A stretch of DNA of 35,357 nucleotides, from assembly GCA_038253885.1 (NCBI GenBank), contig JBBSGP010000032.1:1-35357 (forward strand), in the 5' to 3' direction. Position 1 is the stretch's first letter, and every line of letters begins with the position of its first letter. This stretch comes from JALZAQ01 sp038253885 (GTDB taxonomy: Bacteria > Gemmatimonadota > Gemmatimonadetes > Gemmatimonadales > Gemmatimonadaceae). The position numbers were made by a program, and so were the translations under genes. Shown here one piece after another: positions 23,857 to 30,710 of this stretch. The notes under the pieces were generated by a model. The model saw nothing but the letters and a program-made list of their open reading frames with translations. It made no database searches and was not told the origin of the DNA.

Positions 23857-25575
23857 GTGACACCTGCCTGGTCGGATAATCGAGAGGACAACCTGGATAG
23901 CCGCGGCCGCCAGCCAGACCCACGCGCGGGCAAGCCCGCCGACCCCTCCCTGCTGGTCCACGTCCCCCGGCTGATGACGGCGTATTACACGCGGCAGCCG
24001 GATGCTTCCGTGCCCGCGCAACAGGTCGCGTTCGGCACGTCTGGTCATCGAGGCTCGTCGTTCGAGAGCGCTTTCAATGAGGCCCACATCCTCGCCATCA
24101 CGCAGGCGATCTGCCTGTATCGGCGACAACATCGGATCGATGGACCATTGTTTCTCGGGGTCGACACCCACGCCTTATCGGAGTCGGCCGTTGCGAGTGC
24201 GCTCGAGGTGCTGGCTGCCAACCACGTGGTGGTGATGATCGACGAGCATGAGGGGTACACGCCAACCCCGGCGGTCTCTCACGCGATCCTCACATACAAC
24301 CGGGGCCGGACGAGCGGCTTCGCCGATGGGATCGTGGTGACGCCATCGCACAATCCGCCCGAGGACGGCGGCTTCAAGTACAACCCAACAAACGGCGGGC
24401 CGGCGGATACCGACATCACTCGGTGGATCCAGGATCAGGCAAACCGGCTGCTCGCCGACGCGCTCACCTCGGTGCCGCGGGTCCCGCTCGCTCGCGCGCT
24501 CCAGGCTGCTACGACGCGCCGTCACAACTACATGGACGCGTATGTCGCTGACCTCGATGGCGTCATCGACCTGGAGGTCGTCCGTGACGCATCGGTCACG
24601 CTCGGGGTCGATCCGCTGGGAGGAGCCGGAGTGCGCTACTGGGGCAGGATCGCCGAGCGCTACAACCTGCCGCTGACGATCGTCAGTGACGAGGTTGACC
24701 CCACCTTCCGCTTCATGACAGTCGATTGGGACGGGAAGATCCGCATGGACCCCTCCTCGTCCTACGCGATGCAGCGCCTCATCCAACTCAAGGATCGCTT
24801 CGATGTCGCTTGGGCGTGCGATCCCGACCACGACCGGCATGGCATTGTGGCTCGAAGCGTCGGTCTCCTCAACCCCAATCATTATCTCGCGGCCGCCGTC
24901 TCCTACCTGTTCACCCACCGGTCCGGGTGGCCGCGGGACGCCGGGATCGGCAAGACGCTCGTGACGAGCAGCATGATCGATCGAGTGGCTGCCCAGCTCG
25001 GGCGCCCGCTCGTGGAGGTGCCCGTCGGGTTCAAGTGGTTCGTGGCCGGCCTGCTCAACCGGTCACTCGCTTTCGCGGGAGAAGAGAGCGCCGGCGCCTC
25101 GTTTGTTCGCCGAGATGGCGCGGCGTGGACCACCGACAAGGACGGAATCATTCTCGGTCTGCTGGCGGCCGAAATGACGGCTGTGCTGGGGCGCGACCCG
25201 GGTGAGCTCTACGGTGAGCTCACCCGCGAGCTCGGGCCTGTCTTCTACGAGCGCATCGACGCGCCCGCGACACCGCAGCAGAAGGCGGTGCTCGCGCACC
25301 TCTCCGGGGACCAGGTGACGACCACCGCTCTTGCCGGTGAGAAGATCACGCAGGTGGTGACACGGGCGTCCGGCAACGACGCTCCGATCGGAGGGGTGAA
25401 AGTTGTCACCGCACGAGGATGGTTTGCCGCCCGCCCGTCCGGAACGGAGAACGTCTACAAGCTGTACGCGGAGAGCTTCACGAGCCCCGACCACCTGGCC
25501 CGGATCCAGGAGGAGGCGCGCGCGATCATCCAGAAGGCATTGCAGAATAGTGCGGGCTCCCATCGCCCATCCTGA
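23857..25575 (+). CDS. pgm: Phosphoglucomutase (alpha-D-glucose phosphate-specific)
   Basis: The product has 572 residues from a GTG at 23857; no closer ATG, GTG or TTG precedes the conserved N-terminal region, and the length is slightly above the roughly 546 of the E. coli enzyme. The domain order of alpha-D-phosphohexomutases is complete: FGTSGHRGSSFESAFNE (from residue 59), phosphoserine loop TPSHNPPEDGG with Ser164, metal loop DPDHDRHG (322-329), sugar-binding GEESAG (408-413) and phosphate-binding RPSGTENVYKLYAES near the end. It interconverts glucose 1-phosphate and glucose 6-phosphate in the cytoplasm and supplies precursors for glycogen and surface sugars. It is closely followed by a membrane protein gene, but a functional link is not evident. 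Confidence 0.95.
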   Translation: MTPAWSDNREDNLDSRGRQPDPRAGKPADPSLLVHVPRLMTAYYTRQPDASVPAQQVAFGTSGHRGSSFESAFNEAHILAITQAICLYRRQHRIDGPLFLGVDTHALSESAVASALEVLAANHVVVMIDEHEGYTPTPAVSHAILTYNRGRTSGFADGIVVTPSHNPPEDGGFKYNPTNGGPADTDITRWIQDQANRLLADALTSVPRVPLARALQAATTRRHNYMDAYVADLDGVIDLEVVRDASVTLGVDPLGGAGVRYWGRIAERYNLPLTIVSDEVDPTFRFMTVDWDGKIRMDPSSSYAMQRLIQLKDRFDVAWACDPDHDRHGIVARSVGLLNPNHYLAAAVSYLFTHRSGWPRDAGIGKTLVTSSMIDRVAAQLGRPLVEVPVGFKWFVAGLLNRSLAFAGEESAGASFVRRDGAAWTTDKDGIILGLLAAEMTAVLGRDPGELYGELTRELGPVFYERIDAPATPQQKAVLAHLSGDQVTTTALAGEKITQVVTRASGNDAPIGGVKVVTARGWFAARPSGTENVYKLYAESFTSPDHLARIQEEARAIIQKALQNSAGSHRPS

Positions 25576-25593
25576 ACGAGGTATGAACCACTG

Positions 25594-26082
25594 ATGCGTC
25601 GCAACGCTGCCCTGTACGCGATTCTCGTCGGCGGCTCCATCGCTGGAGCGCTCGACATCACGTACGCGATCGTGTTCTCGGCCTTTCGAGGCGTTTCCCC
25701 CACCCGGCTGCTCCAGTCCGTCGCCAGTGGACTTCTCGGCGCCGCGGCCTTCGACGGAGGACCGGCTACGGCAGCGCTGGGTCTCCTGCTGCACTTCTTC
25801 ATCGCTTTCTCGGTGGCAACCGTCTTCTATGTTGCCAGTCGGCAATTGCCTTTTCTTACCCGTCACGCCGTCACCTCCGGTGTTCTGTACGGCGTTGTCG
25901 TCTATGCGGTCATGAACCTCGTCGTTCTTCCTCTCTCGGCCGATCCTCGCAAGCACGCGTATCCGCCCCTGGTTCTGACAACCGGTCTGTTTGTTCACAT
26001 GTTCTTTATTGGTCTTCCCATCGCTCTGGCTGCTCGCAGGGCGTCAGCTCAAGCGAGCCCAGCCACCGCGGGTGAGCTATGA
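25594..26082 (+). CDS. Uncharacterised four-helix membrane protein
   Basis: The product has 162 residues. Four hydrophobic helices are apparent (about 7-29, 55-80, 85-115 and 125-147). Conserved-looking segments are GGSIAGALDITYAIVFS, FRGVSPTRLLQSVASGLLGAAAF and ALGLLLHFFIAFSVATVFYVASRQLP. I recognise this as a family of small bacterial membrane proteins but cannot name it with confidence; a relation to YagU/DUF1440 is possible. It follows pgm by 18 bases and its stop overlaps the ATG of the next gene (ATGA), so it is probably co-translated with the cupredoxin-like protein. Confidence 0.75.
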   Translation: MRRNAALYAILVGGSIAGALDITYAIVFSAFRGVSPTRLLQSVASGLLGAAAFDGGPATAALGLLLHFFIAFSVATVFYVASRQLPFLTRHAVTSGVLYGVVVYAVMNLVVLPLSADPRKHAYPPLVLTTGLFVHMFFIGLPIALAARRASAQASPATAGEL

Positions 26083-26543
26083 CGCGGTGCTGTTGTCTCG
26101 CTTTCGCGATTGCGCTTCTATGGGCGGAAAACGCCGTCGGGGTCGCCCCCGGCCCGAGCGTCAAAGCCGCAGCGACGCCCGCCGTGACCATCATCGGGAC
26201 CGATTACGCGTTCCGGTTGCCACCGCACATTCGCGCTGGAGTGACCACCTTCGCCTTCGAGAATCGCGGCGCCGTGCGCCACGAGATGGCGATCGCGCTT
26301 CTCAAGCCTGGGGTGGCCCTCGACAGCGTGCTGCGTGGGCTCGCTATGGGCTCACCCCGTCGGAATTTCATCGACGGTCAGGCAGCCCTGATCGTGTCGG
26401 CGCCGGGCGAGCCGCCCGAGCCCCGGTTATGGCTGAACCTGCAGCGCGGCCGCGCGTATCTGGTGATGTGCACCCTGAAGGACGCGCCCGATCAGCCCCC
26501 GCATAGTTCGCTCGGCATGGTGGGAAGCTTCCGGCCCGATTGA
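26079..26543 (+). CDS. Small exported cupredoxin-like protein
   Basis: The product has 154 residues with an N-terminal signal-like segment (CCCLAFAIALLWAENAVGVAP). The mature part has the strands of a cupredoxin: VTIIGTDYAFRLPPHIRAGVTTFAFENRGAVRHEMAIALL, then GRAYLVMCTLKDAPDQPPHSSLGMVGSFRP. A possible type-1 copper set is His68, Cys131, His142 and Met147. The Cys-to-His spacing (ten residues between) is longer than in plastocyanin or azurin, so copper binding is plausible but unproved. It would act outside the cytoplasm as an electron carrier or copper-binding protein. Its start overlaps the stop of the preceding membrane protein gene. Confidence 0.72.
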   Translation: MTRCCCLAFAIALLWAENAVGVAPGPSVKAAATPAVTIIGTDYAFRLPPHIRAGVTTFAFENRGAVRHEMAIALLKPGVALDSVLRGLAMGSPRRNFIDGQAALIVSAPGEPPEPRLWLNLQRGRAYLVMCTLKDAPDQPPHSSLGMVGSFRPD

Positions 26544-26634
26544 GGCAGAGCGGTCAATACGGCATTCGCGTCAATAATTCTGATAAAAGAAGTTACAGTG
26601 CTTCGCCCCGCTGGCTAACCAGCACGGCATATCC

Positions 26635-26641
26635 AAGGAGG
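26635..26641 (+). promoter_or_regulatory. Consensus Shine-Dalgarno before the CPBP fragment
   Basis: AAGGAGG is seven bases from the ATG at 26649, the best ribosome binding site in the window. It shows that this start was once, and may still be, used, although the protein behind it lacks a normal N-terminus. The upstream 26544-26634 is unusually AT-rich for the window (AATAATTCTGATAAAAGAAG) but shows no spacing-correct promoter. Confidence 0.6.
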
Positions 26642-26648
26642 GCCTGCG

Positions 26649-27035
26649 ATGCACCACGTTGGCCGAGCCTGTACCTATCTGCTCGACTACGGCCAGCCCT
26701 TGATGGCGGAGCTCCGGGACGAGCATCGTGCGCTCGCGCCGGCACCGGCCGCCAAACCGGCTGGCTGGATCGTTCGGCCACCTCGTCGTCTCCGGCGACT
26801 TCCTGAGGCGCCAACGGCACCGCTGTATTGGCGCACCGCCGGTAGTCTACTCCTCGTCATGCTACTACATGCGGCGGTCAATAACACGAAGGATATCGTT
26901 CCGTCAGCGGTACCCGGGGCGACGAACCCCCTTGCTCTCAGCACGTCGCCGGTGGCGTGGCTCACTGTCGCGTTTCTGTGGATCGCGGGTGGGTTCTTCC
27001 TCGTTCGAATGGCGAGAGGGTCTCTGCCCTCATGA
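26649..27035 (+). CDS. CPBP-family membrane protease C-terminal fragment with foreign N-terminus
   Basis: The product has 128 residues. From about residue 58 it is the end of a CPBP (CAAX-like) intramembrane metalloprotease: LYWRTAGSLLLVMLLHAAVNNTKDIVPSAVPG with the conserved His of the last motif, then a final helix (PVAWLTVAFLWIAGGFFLVRMARG). Family members have about 250-300 residues with EExxxR and FxxxH motifs earlier; these are absent. The first 50 residues (MHHVGRACTYLLDY...) are polar and resemble nothing I recognise, yet have a strong ribosome binding site. This suggests a deletion that joined one gene's start to another's end. The stop overlaps the ATG of the next gene. Protease activity is not expected. 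Confidence 0.65.
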   Translation: MHHVGRACTYLLDYGQPLMAELRDEHRALAPAPAAKPAGWIVRPPRRLRRLPEAPTAPLYWRTAGSLLLVMLLHAAVNNTKDIVPSAVPGATNPLALSTSPVAWLTVAFLWIAGGFFLVRMARGSLPS

Positions 27036-27478
27036 ATCGGTCTGATCTGCTCGCGTTCATGCGGTCTCACGCCATGGCCGTGCAGGCATCCGTGTCCCTG
27101 GCCGGGGCACCCCAGGCGGCCGTGATCGGAGTGGTTGTCACGGACAGGTTCGAGATCTTCTTCGACACGCTCGAGTCAACAAGAAAGATTCGGAACCTCC
27201 GGAAGAACCCCAAGGTGGCGTGCGTCCTCGGCGGGCTGTCGCCGGGCGAAGAGAAGACTGTGCAGTACGAGGGCGTGGCGGACGAACCTCGTGGCTCGGC
27301 GCTGGCTGCGCTGAAGGCGCTCTACCTCACGCAATTCCCCGATGGGCGCGAACGCCAGTCATGGCCGGGCATCGTCTACGTCCGGGTACAGCCCACCTGG
27401 CTCCGGTACAGCGACTACGGCCAGGTTCCCGCGATGGTGTTGGAGCTGGACGCGGCACAACTGGACACCCTGGCCTGA
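27032..27478 (+). CDS. Pyridoxamine 5'-phosphate oxidase-family protein
   Basis: The product has 148 residues from the ATG at 27032, which overlaps the stop of the CPBP fragment. The split-barrel FMN-binding fold is indicated by LAFMRSHAMAVQASVSLAGAPQAAVIGVVVTDRFEIFFDTLESTRKIRNLRKNPKVACVLGG, where the TRK-x-x-NL-x-x-N-P-x-V segment is the phosphate-binding part of FMN sites. YEGVADEP and WLRYSDYG follow. Members include flavin reductases and F420- or heme-binding proteins; the pattern gives fold, not substrate. The frame extends upstream to 26957 but only over the preceding gene. Confidence 0.85.
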   Translation: MNRSDLLAFMRSHAMAVQASVSLAGAPQAAVIGVVVTDRFEIFFDTLESTRKIRNLRKNPKVACVLGGLSPGEEKTVQYEGVADEPRGSALAALKALYLTQFPDGRERQSWPGIVYVRVQPTWLRYSDYGQVPAMVLELDAAQLDTLA

Positions 27479-27551
27479 CTCGTCGGCGCGCGGCGCAGTG
27501 CTCCGTGCGTGCAGACTCGTCACCGCTTGCGCGCCCAAGGCCGCTCAAACG

Positions 27552-27752
27552 ATGTCGGGCAATGCCCGTTCACGCGCCGCCATCCTTCGGCTCGGCGCGA
27601 GAGAGGAGGGCGTACTGCGCTCCCGCATGGTCAGGCGCAACGGGGAGCGGTTCGACAGCATTTTCTTCAGCATTATCGACAGCGAATGGCCAGCGGTCAG
27701 AGCGAGGCTCGAAGACGCGCTGAAATCCAGCGCCCCGACTCTTCAACCCTGA
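27552..27752 (+). pseudogene. GNAT acetyltransferase, C-terminal remnant
   Basis: The 66 residues from the ATG at 27552 match the end of RimJ/RimL-type GNAT enzymes: NARSRAAILRLGAREEGVLRSRMVRRNGERFDSIFFSIIDSEWPAVRARLEDAL. In intact enzymes this follows the acetyl-CoA binding loop, which is missing; sequence between 27479 and 27551 shows no such motif. No ribosome binding site is seen. It lies 4 bases from the stop of the convergent amidohydrolase. A 5'-truncated, inactive remnant is the simplest reading. Confidence 0.65.
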
Positions 27753-27756
27753 GGGG

Positions 27757-30387
27757 TCACGGGAGGAGGACGCCCTGCTTCATGCGGAGGGTGATTCTCT
27801 GCACGTTCCGGAAATCCCGTAACGGGTCATCCGCGAGCGCGAGGAAGCTGGCCTCGCAGCCGCTCTCGAAGCAGCCGATCCTGCGCCGAGGAAAGATCGA
27901 TCGGGGAGTCTCGATCGACCAGATCGAGAGCAGCTCCTCGTCGGAGAAGACGCCGAGCGTGCGGAGCTGCATCACTTCGGCGAGCGTGTTCCCGCGGTAT
28001 TCATCGCTTCCGAAGACGATTCGAGCTCCGTGCGTCCGGAGCGTACGGAGGTTCTCCCGGTAGAGCCGCAGCACGCTGGCTCGGCTCCCACTATCGAGCC
28101 CCGAAGAGTCTCCGCGCGCCAGAAGGGCGATAGCGCTCCCCAGCGTCGTGACGACGGTCACCCCCCGTGCCGCCGCGAGGCGCGCATCGGCATCGGCGAT
28201 CCGGTACCGGCCCAGGTCGCTCGCGAGCCGCGGGATGGAATCGTGAGCCGGCCGGAAGCCTGGCATGTGAGCGATCTGATCCACACCCGCCGTCAGCGCC
28301 GTGTGGAAGTCCGCGGCGCTTTCGATGTGCGCGGTGACGGTCAGTCCCGCGGCATGGGCGCGACGCACGATGAGTGGCACCAGAGAGGGGTCGAGCCCGT
28401 GCCAGTTGAACTCCTTCGCATCGTCCTTCGTGCGGGCGTGGTTCTCGGAGTAGAGGAGCAGCACCTTCACGAAGTCGGTTCTGTGGGCAAGAAAACCCGG
28501 CCAACGTCGGTCGAAATCAGCCGAATCCCTGATCGGGTACATGAATCGGCCATCGTCGTCTCCGGGCTTCATGCTCCCACGCGCGATATTGCGACGCACG
28601 AGACCAGAGGGGTGACCATCCGGGCTGGTGAAACCACCGCCCGCGAAAATCGCGTCGACGCTCGTTGGGATGTTGAGCACGCCCACGGCATTCGCCGTCG
28701 CCTCGCCGAAGCTTTCCGGGTCCTCCACATAGAAGATGCCGGCATCGAGGTAACGCTTCACCGTCTGGGGAGGCGCTCCTTCGATGTTGTGATTGTGCGC
28801 TTCACCGTAGGGCGCGACGACGTAGCGGCCGGCAAGGTCGAGTCGCCGATCCACGGCGGCGGGACGTCGTCGGACGAATCGACCGTCGCTCACGTACATG
28901 GTACGTGATACGAAGGAGCGCCCATCGAACCAGCGCCCGTTCAGGATCGCGTAGCTCCGCGGTGACGTCACCCGTCGCACGCCGCGCAAGAGTGTGTCGA
29001 GATCGGCTCGCGTGTACAGCCGGCCGCCCTGCATCACCGCGGCGATCCGGCGCGTGTTCCGGATGTCTGTCAACGGGTCGGCGTCCAGCAACACGAGGTC
29101 GGCTATTCGTCCGGGCGCCACGCTGCCGAGTGTCGAGTTCATTCCGGCGAACCGAGCAGGCCCGACCGTGGCTGCCCACAATGCCTCTCGTGGTGTCAGC
29201 TTCCCGTCTTCGACCAGCAGCAGCAGCTCCTCATGCAGGCTGAAGCCGGGGTAGACGAGCACCGAGCCGGCGTCGGTGCCGGCGAGGATCTTGACGCCTG
29301 CGTCCCACATGCGGCGAACGTCGCTGGCGCTGCTCACGTACGACTCGCGCGCCGATGCCGTTCGACCCGCGCTCGTATCCGCGATGCGCTCGTCCACCTG
29401 CATGCGCCACCACTCGAGGAGCCAGGGTGAGGCGTACGGCCGGCGCTCGTCCGCTCGTGCCGCATCGGCACCGAAGATGGCGCGGGACGCCGAATCGCCT
29501 GACAGCGTCACGGCCCGCGAGACGACGAGGGTCGGGGTGTACCAGGTTCCGCGCTCGGCGAACCTCCGGTAGATCGCGTCCCGCGTCGAGTCGGGAAGTC
29601 GGGTCATGGGCGGTGAGATGGCGTGCTCGACGTCATACTGCCCGGAATCGATTGCGTCGAGCAGTGACACGGCGCTTGGCTGGTGGCCAGCCACCTTGAG
29701 GCCGACCCGCCGGGCGTGACGGAGGATCGCATAATACGCCTCCGCTGACTCGGTGGTCCGCACCTTGGCGAAGTCGACGCGGAGCGTCACGAGCGAGTCG
29801 ATCGCCCGCGCTGCGTCGAGGGAATCGCCCACCGAGAGCCGATAGGGAAGGACGCGGCTGGCCAGGCGGGGATCGCGCACACTTCGGTCGCGCACGCCTT
29901 GCAGATACCGCGGGCTCTCGAGGACCGGCCCGGCCGTCACGACGCGCGGGCCGGCGAGCGTGCCGGCATTCATGCGGGCCTGCCACGCACGCGTACTGTC
30001 GATGTAGCCGCCCATCTCGCGCACACTCGTCACGCCGAGCGCGAGCAGTAGGGGTAGCGCCGTCTCGCCGGTATTCATGAAGTGCACGTGGGCGTCCCAG
30101 AGCCCTGGGATGACGAACTTTCCCTGGGCCAGGATCCGTCGCGCGCCGCGCAGGATGACCGTCGAGCCGGTCGGTCCGATTGCACGGACGACACCATCCG
30201 CGACGACAACGGTCTGGCCGCTGACAGCGGGCGCCGTCGAGGCAGGGTCGATCACCGAGACACCGACAATCGCCACCGCGCGAGAGGGCGGGCGCTGCGC
30301 CGCCGCTCCCTCCGCCAGGAGAAAGCACGCGAGCGACGTTCGTCGCAGGGCACGAGCTGAAGGGGAGAACGCCGCGAAGAAGCTCAT
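27757..30387 (-). CDS. Exported double-headed amidohydrolase (two fused domains)
   Basis: The product has 876 residues from the ATG at 30387, which begins a signal peptide (ALRRTSLACFLLAEGAAAQ); the frame extends to 30564 only across the upstream gene. Two complete amidohydrolase-1 domains lie in tandem. The first (about 35-460) has H100-x-H102, Lys208, His235, His255 and Asp372. The second (about 475-870) has H531-x-H533, Lys641, His687, His707 and Asp795. These are the ligands of a binuclear metal site with a bridging carboxylated lysine, so both halves may be active. The family cleaves C-N bonds, for example in imidazolones or dipeptides; the substrates here are unknown. The gene follows a small membrane protein gene by 8 bases in a minus-strand group. 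Confidence 0.9.
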   Translation of the reverse strand: MSFFAAFSPSARALRRTSLACFLLAEGAAAQRPPSRAVAIVGVSVIDPASTAPAVSGQTVVVADGVVRAIGPTGSTVILRGARRILAQGKFVIPGLWDAHVHFMNTGETALPLLLALGVTSVREMGGYIDSTRAWQARMNAGTLAGPRVVTAGPVLESPRYLQGVRDRSVRDPRLASRVLPYRLSVGDSLDAARAIDSLVTLRVDFAKVRTTESAEAYYAILRHARRVGLKVAGHQPSAVSLLDAIDSGQYDVEHAISPPMTRLPDSTRDAIYRRFAERGTWYTPTLVVSRAVTLSGDSASRAIFGADAARADERRPYASPWLLEWWRMQVDERIADTSAGRTASARESYVSSASDVRRMWDAGVKILAGTDAGSVLVYPGFSLHEELLLLVEDGKLTPREALWAATVGPARFAGMNSTLGSVAPGRIADLVLLDADPLTDIRNTRRIAAVMQGGRLYTRADLDTLLRGVRRVTSPRSYAILNGRWFDGRSFVSRTMYVSDGRFVRRRPAAVDRRLDLAGRYVVAPYGEAHNHNIEGAPPQTVKRYLDAGIFYVEDPESFGEATANAVGVLNIPTSVDAIFAGGGFTSPDGHPSGLVRRNIARGSMKPGDDDGRFMYPIRDSADFDRRWPGFLAHRTDFVKVLLLYSENHARTKDDAKEFNWHGLDPSLVPLIVRRAHAAGLTVTAHIESAADFHTALTAGVDQIAHMPGFRPAHDSIPRLASDLGRYRIADADARLAAARGVTVVTTLGSAIALLARGDSSGLDSGSRASVLRLYRENLRTLRTHGARIVFGSDEYRGNTLAEVMQLRTLGVFSDEELLSIWSIETPRSIFPRRRIGCFESGCEASFLALADDPLRDFRNVQRITLRMKQGVLLP

Positions 30388-30395
30388 GGATCGGT

Positions 30396-30710
30396 TCAGA
30401 GAAAAGGGAACATCATCGCGAGGACCCACAGAAAGGTGCCGATCGCGACGACGCCCCGGAGAAGACGACGTGTCCGAGGCGTGTGAACCCCAGGGTCGCC
30501 GAGGCCTCGCCAACTCAGCACCAGCGCGACGCCGATGGCGAGTAGACCCACCAGCCCGACCCAATAGGAGCGCATCGCCGTCGCCGGGCGAGCGAAAGAG
30601 CGCGAGGTACGCGCCGCGATGACGAAGATCGCTAGCGCGAGTACCCAGACCCGGACCAGAGGAATATGGGGTCGCAAACGTTGCGTCGGCGGCACGCGCC
30701 CCCCGCTCAC
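30396..30710 (-). CDS. Small three-helix membrane protein
   Basis: The product has 104 residues, starting at a GTG (30710) that overlaps the stop of the acyltransferase gene (GTGA). Helices lie at about residues 21-33 (VWVLALAIFVIAA), 48-66 (SYWVGLVGLLAIGVALVLS) and 85-104 (GVVAIGTFLWVLAMMFPFL), joined by basic and polar linkers. I do not recognise the family. The overlap upstream and the 8-base gap to the amidohydrolase start suggest a three-gene transcript. Confidence 0.6.
   Translation of the reverse strand: MSGGRVPPTQRLRPHIPLVRVWVLALAIFVIAARTSRSFARPATAMRSYWVGLVGLLAIGVALVLSWRGLGDPGVHTPRTRRLLRGVVAIGTFLWVLAMMFPFL

Noticed and set aside
26560..26650. Possible integron attC-like site (GTTACA and GGCTAACC)
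   Set aside because: The core motifs do not fit RYYYAAC/GTTRRRY and no paired arms or integrase are present.
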